From Hoeflea_A sp039025395 (GTDB taxonomy: Bacteria > Pseudomonadota > Alphaproteobacteria > Rhizobiales > Rhizobiaceae), in assembly GCA_039025395.1 (NCBI GenBank), contig JBCCOK010000025.1, positions 1-64,000 of the forward strand: a stretch of DNA of 64,000 nucleotides, written 5' to 3'. Positions within the stretch are counted from its first letter, which is position 1, and each line of letters starts with the position of its first letter. The notes under the pieces are model-generated. The model made no database searches and had not been told where the DNA came from. It saw only the letters and a list, made by a program, of their open reading frames with translations. A program made the translations under genes and the position numbers. This document shows positions 53,650 through 62,152 of the stretch, one piece after another.

Positions 53650-54387
53650 TCAGCCGCCAGCCTGGGTGCGCCATGCCATGTAATCGGCAATGGTGCGCGC
53701 GGCGATTGCTTCCATCGTCGCAGCCTGAACAACATCCCAAGGATCAGCCGACGTTCCGGGCGCGGCTTCCTGACCCCTGATGCGGTGCAGGCGTGTGCCG
53801 GTCGTATCGAGCACGTCCCACACAAAGCCTACCGTCGTCTTGTCTCCATCTGCAAAGGCCGAGAAATAGCCCTTCAAAATATGGTTGGTGCTGCTGTCGC
53901 CCGACTGAACAATGACGAGGCCACGTGCGCGGGCTTCGTTGCCAAGCTGCCGGGAGAGCGGCTGTATGGCTTCTACCGGTGCACCGATCACAGGGGTAAA
54001 GCTGATCGCGGTCTGACTGGGCGCCGCGGGCAGGGCAGAGGTTGTGGTCCGCGCGTCCGGAGCGGGAGGCGGAGTCTGGTTTGCGGGTAATGCCTGGTTT
54101 GCGGGTAATGCCTGGTTTGCAGGCGGCGGAGGGGTTGCGGGCGAAACGTTGGTTACCTGTCCCTGCGTGATCGTTGTCTGATCGGCCGGCGGCTGACCGA
54201 CGGGTGCGCCGGGATTTTCCGGATTGACCGGAACCGGGTTGACGGATGGTACGTCCGCCTGCGGGCGAAGCCAGGTGGTATCAAGCGCTTCGCGCGTGCT
54301 GCAGCCGGCAATAAAGATCACCAGCGTCATCGTCAGAATTGTGACTGCGGGCAGCATAGGCAAGCTTGGTCCACTCCTTGTGTTCAT
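53650..54387 (-). CDS. Proline-rich outer-membrane lipoprotein of unknown function
   Basis: A 245-residue protein with a signal ending in a lipobox IAGC, so the mature N-terminus is a lipidated Cys. A Pro/Ala/Asn-rich linker contains LPANQA repeats. The C-terminal domain (about 125-240) has ILKGYFSAFADGDKTTVGFV and VLDTTGTRLHRIRG. I do not recognise the domain. ATG 54387 is used; TTG 54408 would overlap the M24 stop. Lgt, needed for its lipidation, is encoded further along the same minus-strand run. Confidence 0.7.
   Translation of the reverse strand: MNTRSGPSLPMLPAVTILTMTLVIFIAGCSTREALDTTWLRPQADVPSVNPVPVNPENPGAPVGQPPADQTTITQGQVTNVSPATPPPPANQALPANQALPANQTPPPAPDARTTTSALPAAPSQTAISFTPVIGAPVEAIQPLSRQLGNEARARGLVIVQSGDSSTNHILKGYFSAFADGDKTTVGFVWDVLDTTGTRLHRIRGQEAAPGTSADPWDVVQAATMEAIAARTIADYMAWRTQAGG
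54076..54126. repeat. 18-bp tandem repeat inside the lipoprotein gene
   Basis: Two perfect copies of CTGGTTTGCGGGTAATGC (54076-54093 and 54094-54111) and a partial third. In the minus-strand protein this gives the LPANQA/PANQ repeats. A multiple of three keeps the frame, so the copy number could vary between strains without inactivating the gene. Confidence 0.85.
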
Positions 54388-54397
54388 CGGAAAACGG

Positions 54398-55549
54398 CTA
54401 ATCGACAAGCAGATCGAGCGTATGGCCGGAAAGTGCAGCCGGGTCTTCGTCGGTCGTCAAATAGCTGTGTCCAAGTGTCATTGCCGTGTTGGATTCAGAG
54501 TCCATAATGATCATGTGTACGAACAGAGACATGTCGGCTCTGATGGCCTGCTCGTTGCCGGAGTAGAACATCTCCCGTTCCATCCAGCTAGGAGCAAATC
54601 GTGCACCAAGAGAATAGCCGCAAGCATTCAGCCGATGCCTCGTCAGCCCGCGGTCTTCCATGACCTTGGCATGGGTAGCGAAGACATCGCCGAAATTATG
54701 GCCGGGACGCAGCACTTTTTCGATTTCCTCAAGCGTTTCACGACAAACATCGTAAAGTTCCAGATGCCTTTCGGTCGGCTTGCCAACCACGATGGTTCGC
54801 ATCATCGCCACGTGGTAGTGCCGATACACCCCTGCCCATTCGAGGGTCAGCTGATCCTGTTCATCAAGCTTGCGGCGTCCGGATTTGTAACGGCAAAGGA
54901 GTGCATCGGTGCCTGACCCGATAATGAACTCATTGCCGGGATAATCGCCACCGCCGGCAAAAACCGCGCCTTGCATCGCCGCCAGAATATCCGCTTCGTC
55001 GCCGCCGGGTTTGATCAGCGGCAGTGCGGCATCCAACGCGGCATCCGCAAGGCCGGCGGCGGTCTTGATATAGTCGATCTCCGCCGGGCTCTTGATCAGC
55101 CTCAGCGCGGAAATCATGCCGGATGCATCAGTCAGTTCGCCGAAGGACTGAAGTTGGTTATCCAGTTTGCGGCAGTTCGATCCGGTCAGACCGTGGGTGT
55201 CATACTCGACGCCGATACGGCATCCAAGCAGGTCGAGATCGTCCAACAGGTCTTTGAGATCCATCGTCGGATCGGCGTTCGCGCGATCCGTCCAGACCGA
55301 GATGTTCTCAACAATCGATGTGTGTCGCGCCTGGCGCAGGTCTGCGGATCGCGTTAACAGGTTCATCGAACCGTCCGCTTTGACCACCAGCGTCTGAAAG
55401 AAGCAGAAGCCGAACGTATCGTATCCGGTGAGCCAGAACATGCTCTCCTGAGAAAACAGGAGCATGGCGTCCAACTCGCTGTCTTGCATAGCATCGAGGA
55501 GACGGCGCATTCGCCAATTGTACTCTTCCCTGTCAAAGTGCAGTGCCAC
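54398..55549 (-). CDS. M24 family protein resembling ectoine hydrolase DoeA, metal ligands lost
   Basis: A 383-residue pita-bread-fold protein with an N-terminal creatinase-like domain and a C-terminal M24 domain. The expected metal ligands are replaced: the first Asp pair region reads LEWAGVYRHYHVAMMRTIV (Glu and Ala instead of the two Asp), the His position reads ACGYSLGARF, and the Glu positions are not conserved. CGYSLG followed by FAPSWME and HMIIMDSESNTAMTLG fits DoeA/EutD, a non-metal M24 enzyme that opens ectoine. The start is GTG 55549, with GGGAGGTGAG directly upstream. It overlaps pgeF by 17 bp. No doeB, doeC or ectoine transporter is next to it. Confidence 0.72.
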   Translation of the reverse strand: MALHFDREEYNWRMRRLLDAMQDSELDAMLLFSQESMFWLTGYDTFGFCFFQTLVVKADGSMNLLTRSADLRQARHTSIVENISVWTDRANADPTMDLKDLLDDLDLLGCRIGVEYDTHGLTGSNCRKLDNQLQSFGELTDASGMISALRLIKSPAEIDYIKTAAGLADAALDAALPLIKPGGDEADILAAMQGAVFAGGGDYPGNEFIIGSGTDALLCRYKSGRRKLDEQDQLTLEWAGVYRHYHVAMMRTIVVGKPTERHLELYDVCRETLEEIEKVLRPGHNFGDVFATHAKVMEDRGLTRHRLNACGYSLGARFAPSWMEREMFYSGNEQAIRADMSLFVHMIIMDSESNTAMTLGHSYLTTDEDPAALSGHTLDLLVD

Positions 55550-56351
55550 GCTCACCTCCCTCAACAATGCTGATTGCTGAAATCTGTCGTCCGTAATCGG
55601 GTTCATTGCGATGTGTGGTGCGCCGGTAGGAGTAAAACTGCGTCTCGTCGGCGTAGGTGCAGTGACCGGAATAGTGGGCGTTCACACCGGAGCGGATCAG
55701 GCGGTCGATGATGTAGGCCTGCAGATCGAATTGCCTGCGATCCTGGCGCGGCGATTCTGTGAAATAGGTCTCATGCTGGCGGTCCAGTTCAACAAAACGG
55801 CCAACAAATTCGGGCCCCACTTCGTAATTTTCGCCGCTGATTGTGGGACCGAGGCATGCTGTAATGCGCTGCCGCTGCGCCCCGAAACGTTCCATCGCGC
55901 CTATCGTGTTCTCAAGAATACCGTCCAGTGCGCCGCGCCAGCCGGCATGGGCTGCGGCGACGACACCGGCCTGCGGGTCAGCAAGCAGGACCGGACCGCA
56001 ATCGGCGGTGAGGACGCCAACAATCACGCCCGGCGTTGCCGAAACGACGGCGTCGGCTTTCGGTCGGTCGCCACTAAGCGGGCCGTCGACAATCAGGACA
56101 TCGGTAGAATGCACCTGATAGGGCGTTACCAGATTTTCGACCGGAAGGGCGAACCAATTGCAAATGCGGCTGCGGTTCTCCAGCACGTCATTACGATCGT
56201 CATCCGAACCAAGCCCGGCGTTAAGGCCTGCGTAAATGCCTGCCGAGACTCCGCCTGAGCGGGTAAAAAAGCCATGGCGGATTGGTGTTCCGGCACAGCT
56301 TTCGTCCAGTGCATTGCTGGTGATCGGTTGAGGTCGCCCCTGCTCAAGCAT
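55533..56351 (-). CDS. pgeF: Polyphenol oxidase family / peptidoglycan editing factor PgeF
   Basis: A 272-residue laccase-domain (YfiH) protein. Motifs: YQVHSTDVLIVD, TADCGPVLLADPQAGVVAAA and HAGWRGALDG, with His, Cys and His forming the metal site. Family members remove unwanted amino acids from UDP-MurNAc or act on purine nucleosides. ATG 56351 has AAAGG 5 nt upstream. It is in the lgt-methyltransferase-pgeF-M24 run. Confidence 0.9.
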   Translation of the reverse strand: MLEQGRPQPITSNALDESCAGTPIRHGFFTRSGGVSAGIYAGLNAGLGSDDDRNDVLENRSRICNWFALPVENLVTPYQVHSTDVLIVDGPLSGDRPKADAVVSATPGVIVGVLTADCGPVLLADPQAGVVAAAHAGWRGALDGILENTIGAMERFGAQRQRITACLGPTISGENYEVGPEFVGRFVELDRQHETYFTESPRQDRRQFDLQAYIIDRLIRSGVNAHYSGHCTYADETQFYSYRRTTHRNEPDYGRQISAISIVEGGERGTAL

Positions 56352-56448
56352 GGCTGGCCTTTCAGTGTGACGTCCGCGGCGATGGTGATCAATGAGGACG
56401 TTTCTGTCAATCACTCACACTGGCAACTTTGCGCGGTTTTCAACACGT

Positions 56449-57540
56449 TCAAGTAGTAGCGTCGCCGAATGGTGGCACTGGCGTTGCGTCGCTGCCTAGG
56501 CATAAAACTCTGAAAAGATTGCCCATCTGTCCACTCCCGGTTCCTGCGAGACGGTTTGCTGCATGACGTATCTCATTCTGGACAACGGCTGTTTTTTGCG
56601 CACCCAGTGCGCCTGCGCGTTCAAGAAGCCCGAGGGAGATCAGGAATTGGCCCTGGGAGATGACGGGCCACACATGGGCGCCTTCAAGGCGTGCTGCGTT
56701 GGCGAGGGCCTCGAAGTCGACATGGCTTGTCAGGTCGCATTCGCCCGGCGTGGAAAGAACGTCGGCATAGCGGTGCCGGCGGACAGCCTGCAGCGTTTCG
56801 CCGGGCTTGCTGATGTCATGGCCGTAGTCGATCGCGAGCGCGCTGCCGCCTTCGCGCACGAGCCGTGCGCCGATGCGTGACATCAGCGCTTCGCGGGCTG
56901 GAGCGATTTCAATGATCTGCCCAAGAGATGCATCTTGCGCCCATGCGGGCGGATCAAGCGCTGCCGGTCCAGCCTGGAAAGCGAGCTTGCCCGCGTTTCC
57001 GACGATAATTGTCCGCTCCCGCCAGCCATGATCGGTATAAACGAACTGGCGAATCGGAATGGCATCGAAGAGCTCATTGCTGAACAACAGGGTGAAGCCG
57101 TTCTCTATCTCGTCGAGGTCTTTGTGCCAATGGATTGGTGCAGATGCGGTTTTCAGCGTCTTCTGCTGGATGGCGCGGAGCCGCGGGCTGGTTTCGACGA
57201 GATGTGCGTTGGCCGCGGCCAGGAGGTCCGGCGCAAGCTCGCCGATGACCCGTTGCACATCTGCCATCAATGTTCCCCGGCCCGGGCCGATCTCGACCAG
57301 CCGGACGGCTTCAGGCCGGCTGTATGCCTGCCAGGCAAGCACCAACCAGACGCCGATCATTTCGCCGAAAAGCTGGCTGATTTCCGGAGCGGTGGTGAAA
57401 TCGCCGGAGACGCCGAACGGCTCTTGGTGCGTATAATAGCCATGGTCGGGATCATACAGGCAGATCGCCATGTACTCATTGACGCTGATCGGCCCGTTAC
57501 GGTCGATCAGGCGGCGGATCTTTTTCTCCAGCGGCGTCAA
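56449..57540 (-). CDS. NDUFAF7/MidA family SAM-dependent methyltransferase
   Basis: A 363-residue class I methyltransferase of the NDUFAF7 (MidA) family, which in mitochondria methylates an Arg of complex I. Motifs: EPFGVSGDFTTAPEISQLFG, the SAM loop LVEIGPGRGTLMADV, and LLFSNELFDAIPIRQFV. ATG 57540 overlaps the lgt stop by 4 bp, so the two are coupled. The bacterial substrate is unproven. Confidence 0.92.
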   Translation of the reverse strand: MTPLEKKIRRLIDRNGPISVNEYMAICLYDPDHGYYTHQEPFGVSGDFTTAPEISQLFGEMIGVWLVLAWQAYSRPEAVRLVEIGPGRGTLMADVQRVIGELAPDLLAAANAHLVETSPRLRAIQQKTLKTASAPIHWHKDLDEIENGFTLLFSNELFDAIPIRQFVYTDHGWRERTIIVGNAGKLAFQAGPAALDPPAWAQDASLGQIIEIAPAREALMSRIGARLVREGGSALAIDYGHDISKPGETLQAVRRHRYADVLSTPGECDLTSHVDFEALANAARLEGAHVWPVISQGQFLISLGLLERAGALGAQKTAVVQNEIRHAANRLAGTGSGQMGNLFRVLCLGSDATPVPPFGDATT

Positions 57541-58397
57541 TTCCCGGTGTCACCTTTCTCAGCCGGTGCCGGCGCTGCAGCTTCCCGGGCGATCGCCATG
57601 GCACCAAGGCCGACGATCAGCATGGGTAGCGACAGGATCATCCCCATGGTGAGCCAGCCGCCGAACAGGTAGCCGATGTGGGCGTCCGGTTCGCGAAAGA
57701 ACTCGACAAGGATGCGGCTTGCAGCGTAGCCGGCGAGAAAAGCACCACCTACGTAAGACGGGCGTGAGAGCCGGTGAAAACGGAATATGAGGACAAAGAG
57801 GAAGAGAAAGAGAACCGGGCCTTCGAGAATTGCCTCATAGAGTTGGCTGGGGTGTCTCGGTTCAGGTCCGCCGGTCGGAAATACGACCGCCCAGGGGACA
57901 TCACTCACTCTGCCCCAGAGTTCGGAATTGATGAAATTCGCCAGCCTGCCAAGGAACAGGCCGACGGGCGCTGATGCGGCGACAACATCGAACAGGCTGA
58001 ATGCTGAAAAGCCACGACTTCTCGCAAACAGGATCATCGCGAGTATCGTTCCCACCAATCCGCCATGAAATGACATGCCGCCTTTCCAGATCTGCAGGAT
58101 GCGCAGCGGATTGTCGGCAAATTGCGCGAAATCGTAAAACAGGATGTATCCGAGCCGCCCCCCCAGCACGATCCCGACCGCTGCCCACAAAAGAAAGTCA
58201 TCGATATCGTTGACCTTCATGGCCGACCTGCCGTTGTGCCAAAGCTGGTCCCTAGCGACGACCGCACGGGCATATCTCCAGCCGATGAGTATTCCCGCAA
58301 CATAGGCAAGCCCGTACCAGTGCACCGCGAGAGGACCGACTGAAAACAGGACCGGATCGATATTGGGAAAGGGCATAGCCGCTTGCGCAGGATGCAT
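57537..58397 (-). CDS. lgt: Prolipoprotein diacylglyceryl transferase
   Basis: Lgt attaches diacylglycerol to the lipobox Cys of pre-lipoproteins in the inner membrane. The 286-residue protein has about seven helices, the conserved GMSFHGGLVGTI and the signature GRLANFINSELWGR. ATG 58397 is used; an ATG at 58376 would drop seven residues and start MPFPNIDPV, which also fits the family. It heads the minus-strand run with the methyltransferase and pgeF. Confidence 0.95.
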   Translation of the reverse strand: MHPAQAAMPFPNIDPVLFSVGPLAVHWYGLAYVAGILIGWRYARAVVARDQLWHNGRSAMKVNDIDDFLLWAAVGIVLGGRLGYILFYDFAQFADNPLRILQIWKGGMSFHGGLVGTILAMILFARSRGFSAFSLFDVVAASAPVGLFLGRLANFINSELWGRVSDVPWAVVFPTGGPEPRHPSQLYEAILEGPVLFLFLFVLIFRFHRLSRPSYVGGAFLAGYAASRILVEFFREPDAHIGYLFGGWLTMGMILSLPMLIVGLGAMAIAREAAAPAPAEKGDTGN

Positions 58398-58583
58398 GAG
58401 AATCCGCCATGTCTTGGAGCGTATGGTAGGCGGAACATGCAGGTGGCGGCACGCCGGGTCAAGGGTTGCAACTGCTGCTGCCAGCGCCTAACTGATTATG
58501 CAGCGCAACGGCATGCGACGGAGGCACTGGGCCGCCGGGACATGACGGCGCTTGCAAATTGGGCGACGCAATGCTCATGCAGC

Positions 58584-58613
58584 GTTGAGGCCTATGCAGT
58601 TGAGGCCTATGCA
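58584..58613. repeat. Perfect 15-bp tandem duplication upstream of ubiK
   Basis: GTTGAGGCCTATGCA occurs twice head to tail (58584-58598, 58599-58613), followed by a degenerate third copy (CAGTGAGGCCCATAAA). Each copy contains a GAGG that resembles a ribosome-binding site, but the site nearest the ATG (GGTGAGG, about 58633-58639) is outside the duplication. Confidence 0.85.
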
Positions 58614-58647
58614 ACAGTGAGGCCCATAAAAAGGTGAGGCAAAGACA

Positions 58648-58962
58648 ATGACGACAGGTCCCAACCGAATCATGGATGATTTTGCCCGGCTAATGACCGA
58701 TGCCGCTGGCGCGGCGCAGGGTGTGCGCGAAGAGGTGGAAACGGCTCTGCGGGCCCAGGCGGAGCGGGTTCTGAACTCCATGGACGTGGTGAAGCGGGAG
58801 GAATTCGAGGCTGTGCGCGAAATGGCCGTAAAGGCGCGCGACGAAAATGACGCTCTCACCGGCAAGCTTGATGCACTTGAAAAGAGAATTGCCGCACTTG
58901 AAAGTGCGGGAAAGCCCAAAACCACACGCCGAAAGAGCAGCGGTACGGGCAAGTCGACCTGA
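58648..58962 (+). CDS. ubiK: UbiK-like ubiquinone accessory factor (BMFP domain)
   Basis: A 104-residue YqiC/UbiK protein, a helical membrane-fusogenic accessory factor needed for aerobic ubiquinone synthesis in proteobacteria. The family pattern is RIMDDFARLMTDAAGAAQGV then the coiled coil ALEKRIAALE, with a basic tail KTTRRKSSG. ATG 58648 has GGTGAGG upstream. It is divergent from lgt, and the intergenic region carries a tandem repeat. Confidence 0.85.
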   Translation: MTTGPNRIMDDFARLMTDAAGAAQGVREEVETALRAQAERVLNSMDVVKREEFEAVREMAVKARDENDALTGKLDALEKRIAALESAGKPKTTRRKSSGTGKST

Positions 58963-58972
58963 ATTTTTCCGG

Positions 58973-58987
58973 TTAATCGTTTGTTAA
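58973..58987. promoter_or_regulatory. CtrA-like box TTAA-N7-TTAA
   Basis: TTAATCGTTTGTTAA fits the alphaproteobacterial CtrA consensus spacing exactly. It lies about 300 bp upstream of ybjN and just after ubiK. Such short AT motifs arise by chance in intergenic DNA, so this is only a candidate. Confidence 0.35.
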
Positions 58988-59036
58988 GGCCGACGGACGA
59001 ATCCTGTTACGGAAGAATCGGTTAACCCGTCGGCCT
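58987..59036 (+). other. Long inverted repeat in the ubiK-ybjN intergenic region
   Basis: AGGCCGACGG (58987-58996) and CCGTCGGCCT (59027-59036) are perfect 10-bp arms around a 30-nt loop. No T-run follows, so it is not a typical terminator. The remaining 59037-59290 (about 250 bp) is AT-richer and shows no gene I can support. It probably carries the ybjN promoter. Confidence 0.55.
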
Positions 59037-59290
59037 AAGGATTTGATTCAGTTTATTTCCACATCCGATTCCGGCCAAGCCAAAATTAATGGTGGCGCGC
59101 CGATTCCGCCGCTATACACTGAAATTGCGAGATGATTCGAAGCAGGCTAATTACCGCCTGTACAAACGCGTCAGTGCGGTTCTGCTTTGGTTAGCGGTAT
59201 CAGTTGAGTGGCATAGGAGTTCAGGCGAGCGGGGGCGGCTGCGAGGGGTCGCGCCAGCTAATTCTAAGATTCTTGTGAAGAAGGTGCGGC

Positions 59291-59791
59291 ATGAGCCTTA
59301 CAGAGATTCAATATGAGCGCGAACTCAATCCGGTGGATATGATCGAGTTCGTGGCGGCGAACAATGACTGGTCGTTCGAGCGGTCGGGCGAGGACGAAAT
59401 CGCCATGACGGTGCAGGGGCGCTGGTCGAGTTACCATGTGTCATTTTCATGGATGGAGGATTTCGAGGCCCTCCATCTTGCCTGCGCATTTGATATAAAG
59501 GTTCCGGATAACCGTGTCAGCGAGGTGGTCAAACTTCTCTACCTGCTCAACGGCCAAATCCTGATGGGCCATTTTGACTTCTGGCAGCAGGAAGATGTGG
59601 TGATATTCCGTCAGTCGCTTTTGCTGGCCGGCGGCGCCGAGCCGACGAACCAGCAGGTCGAGGTTTTGCTATCCAGTGCGCTTGAGACCTGCGAGCTTTA
59701 TTTCCAGGCCTTCCAGTTTGTGATCTGGTCGGATATGGATGCCAAGAGCGCGACAGACACGGTCCTGTTTGAAACCGTCGGGGAAGCCTGA
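59291..59791 (+). CDS. YbjN domain-containing protein
   Basis: A 166-residue YbjN-type protein, a family with an alpha/beta fold like type III secretion chaperones and no firm enzymatic role. Recognisable stretches are DWSFERSGEDEIAMTVQGRW and LLYLLNGQILMGHFDFWQQE. ATG 59291 has AAGG about 7 nt upstream. It is followed by proC 20 bp later and csaA with a 4-bp overlap, a conserved rhizobial trio. Confidence 0.85.
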   Translation: MSLTEIQYERELNPVDMIEFVAANNDWSFERSGEDEIAMTVQGRWSSYHVSFSWMEDFEALHLACAFDIKVPDNRVSEVVKLLYLLNGQILMGHFDFWQQEDVVIFRQSLLLAGGAEPTNQQVEVLLSSALETCELYFQAFQFVIWSDMDAKSATDTVLFETVGEA

Positions 59792-59811
59792 CGAAACCAG
59801 GGAGGTCTGAG

Positions 59812-60627
59812 ATGACGTCCGATCCCATCGTGCTGGTCGGCGCCGGCAATATGGGCGGGGCACTGCTGCGCGGCTGGTTGGCATCGGGCATCGATGCCGC
59901 CGGTGTCGAGACGATCGACCCTTCTCCTTCGCCGGCAATTCAAAACCTCATCGCTGAAAAGGGTGTTGCCCATCATCCTGCGGCGCCTGCCAACATGCAG
60001 GCGTCCGCACTTTGCATCGCCCTCAAACCGCAAATGATGGGCGCTGTTTTGCCGACGCTGAAGCCGCTTATCGGTCCACACACGCTTTGCATCTCCGTTG
60101 CAGCAGGCACACCGCTCGCCACTTTGAGCAGGCACTTGGGCGCCGCGCCCATGGTGCGGGCAATGCCGAATACGCCTGCCATGATCGGGCGCGGAATTAC
60201 GGCAGCGCTCACCAATGGGAAGGTGAGCGAGGTGCAGCACACGCTTGCGCAGCGGCTTCTTTCGGTCTGCGGTCCGGTCGAATGGGTCGATACGGAGGAT
60301 GAGATTGATGCCGTCACCGCATTGTCCGGCAGCGGTCCGGCCTACGTGTTTTACGTGACGGAATGTATGGCGGAAGCGGGGCGAAAGGCCGGGCTCGATG
60401 CCGACCTTGCGATGCGCCTCGCGCGCGCGACCGTTGCGGGGGCGGGAGAACTGATGCATCGGTCTGAGGAGGATGCGGCAATCTTGAGGAAAAACGTGAC
60501 ATCGCCAGGCGGAACAACGGCCGCGGCACTCGATGTGATGATGCGTGACAACGGGTTGAAAGCCATCTTCGAAGAGGCCATTGCCGCGGCAAAACGCCGG
60601 GCCCACGAACTTGCGGAGCACGGATGA
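59812..60627 (+). CDS. proC: Pyrroline-5-carboxylate reductase
   Basis: ProC reduces P5C to proline with NAD(P)H. The 271-residue protein has the Rossmann start IVLVGAGNMGGALLRGWLAS (about 5-24) and the C-terminal signature GSGPAYVFYVTECM plus VTSPGGTTAAALDVM. ATG 59812 has a strong GGAGG. PutA in this window runs the opposite direction of proline metabolism. Confidence 0.95.
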   Translation: MTSDPIVLVGAGNMGGALLRGWLASGIDAAGVETIDPSPSPAIQNLIAEKGVAHHPAAPANMQASALCIALKPQMMGAVLPTLKPLIGPHTLCISVAAGTPLATLSRHLGAAPMVRAMPNTPAMIGRGITAALTNGKVSEVQHTLAQRLLSVCGPVEWVDTEDEIDAVTALSGSGPAYVFYVTECMAEAGRKAGLDADLAMRLARATVAGAGELMHRSEEDAAILRKNVTSPGGTTAAALDVMMRDNGLKAIFEEAIAAAKRRAHELAEHG

Positions 60628-60965
60628 GCGATCAGATCACATGGCAGGATTTCGAAAAGGTCGATATCCGCGCTGGCACAATTGTCGAGGCGGAGGTTTT
60701 TCCCGAGGCCCGAAAGCCGGCTTACAAGCTCAAAGTGGACTTTGGCCCGGATATTGGCGTGCGCAAGTCGTCTGCTCAGATCACAAAGCACTATCAACCT
60801 GAAGATTTAGTCGGCAAACAGGTAATGGCAGTGGTCAATTTTCCACCTAGGCAGATCGGTCCTGTCATGTCGGAAGTTCTGGTGCTCGGCTTTCCGGACG
60901 AAGACGGCGCGGTTGTGCTCGCAGCAATTGACAAGAAAGTGCCTGATGGCGGGCGCTTGTTTTAG
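60624..60965 (+). CDS. csaA: tRNA-binding protein CsaA
   Basis: A 113-residue EMAP/OB-fold protein with the dimer pattern FEKVDIRAGTIVEAEVFPEA, then RKPAYKLKVDFG and a C-terminal PDGGRLF. CsaA binds tRNA and in Bacillus was linked to secretion as a chaperone. The start overlaps the proC stop (ATGA), so it is co-translated. Confidence 0.92.
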   Translation: MSDQITWQDFEKVDIRAGTIVEAEVFPEARKPAYKLKVDFGPDIGVRKSSAQITKHYQPEDLVGKQVMAVVNFPPRQIGPVMSEVLVLGFPDEDGAVVLAAIDKKVPDGGRLF

Positions 60966-60978
60966 CGGGGCTTTTCCT

Positions 60979-61000
60979 CCGGGTTTGACCCGGCAATCCA
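60979..61000. repeat. REP-like palindrome after csaA
   Basis: CCGGGT-TTG-ACCCGG followed by CAATCCA. This is one half of the palindromic intergenic repeat widespread in rhizobia and other alphaproteobacteria. Read on the opposite strand it gives MDCRVKPG, a common false protein. It may stabilise the transcript end or terminate the ybjN-proC-csaA mRNA. Confidence 0.6.
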
Positions 61001-61153
61001 ATAATTCGCCGGCAAATAAATTTCCGTTTTGTGCCTTTCAATGGCCAGATATGCAGGGCGTATCGACTGCGGGCGCACGGACGCCTATAGTCCGCCCCGG
61101 ATTTACACGACAAATGCGGATGAGCATTTCTGAAGAGATTTGAGGGCAAAGAC

Positions 61154-62128
61154 GTGAGAGCAATCAGAGCGCATGAATTCGGCGGACCCAACGTGTTGCA
61201 ACTGGACAAAACCGACGACCCGACGCCCGGGCCCGGCGAAATCGTCTTCGATATGCGCGCCTCCGGCGTGAACCCGGCAGACACTTATATGCGCAACGGC
61301 ACCTATGCGATCGTGCCCGATCTGCCCTACATACCCGGCGGCGATGCGGCAGGCATCGTCTCCGCCGTCGGCCCCGATGTCAGTGAATTTGCGGTCGGTG
61401 ATGCTGTGTTTACCGGAACGGCGCTGACCTTCGATCTCACCGGCTGTTATGCGGAAAAGATCAAGCGCAGCGTCACGCAGGTCATGAAGCTTCCAGATCA
61501 GGTCGATTTTGCGCAAGCCGCAGCCTTCGGTGTGTCCTATCCCACTGCCCACTGGGCGCTTTTTGAGCGGGGCGGCGCGAAAGGCGGCGAAACCGTCTTC
61601 ATTCACGGCGCCAGTGGATCGGTCGGCACGTCAGCCATCCAGCTGGCCAAGCGCGCAGGATTGACCGTCATCGGCAGTGGCGGAACCGAAAAGGGTCTTG
61701 AGCTTATCCGCAGCGAAGGCGCCGATCTTGCGGTCGATCATACCAGGGACGGGTATTTGGACCAGGTAACCGCCTTTACCGGCGGCCAGGGGCCGCATCT
61801 GATCCTTGAGATGCTCGCCGATGTGAATCTCGAAAACGATCTGGAGCGGCTGGCGAAGTATGGGCGCGTCGTCATCATCGGATGCCGGGGCGAGATCACC
61901 ATCAATCCGCGTGTTGCGATGATGAAAGAGCTTGATATCAAGGGTATCGCGCTGTGGAACGCGACGGCGGACAAGATGAAACCGATCATGGCGGACATTC
62001 TGTCGGGCGTGGCCGATGGCTCGCTGAAACCCGTCGTCGGCAAGACAATGCCACTAGCGGATGCAGCAGGCGCACATGTCGCGGTGATGGAGCCGGGCGC
62101 GCACGGAAAGCTCATCCTGGTGCCGTGA
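61154..62128 (+). CDS. NADPH:quinone reductase / zinc-independent MDR oxidoreductase
   Basis: A 324-residue medium-chain dehydrogenase of the zeta-crystallin/QOR type. The GroES-like domain has RASGVNPADTYMRNGTY and LPYIPGGDAAGIVSAVG, and the Rossmann domain has VFIHGASGSVGTSAIQLAKR and HLILEMLADVNLENDLERLA. The structural zinc-binding Cys set of zinc alcohol dehydrogenases is absent. GTG 61154 follows GAGGG. It probably reduces quinones with NADPH; the physiological substrate is not known. Confidence 0.88.
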   Translation: MRAIRAHEFGGPNVLQLDKTDDPTPGPGEIVFDMRASGVNPADTYMRNGTYAIVPDLPYIPGGDAAGIVSAVGPDVSEFAVGDAVFTGTALTFDLTGCYAEKIKRSVTQVMKLPDQVDFAQAAAFGVSYPTAHWALFERGGAKGGETVFIHGASGSVGTSAIQLAKRAGLTVIGSGGTEKGLELIRSEGADLAVDHTRDGYLDQVTAFTGGQGPHLILEMLADVNLENDLERLAKYGRVVIIGCRGEITINPRVAMMKELDIKGIALWNATADKMKPIMADILSGVADGSLKPVVGKTMPLADAAGAHVAVMEPGAHGKLILVP

Positions 62129-62152
62129 GGCCGCCTTGCGAATACGATGGCC

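Noticed and set aside
60807..61001. Minus-strand frame starting MDCRVKPG
   Set aside because: This is the translation of the REP-like palindrome plus the complement of csaA, a well-known false protein in alphaproteobacteria.
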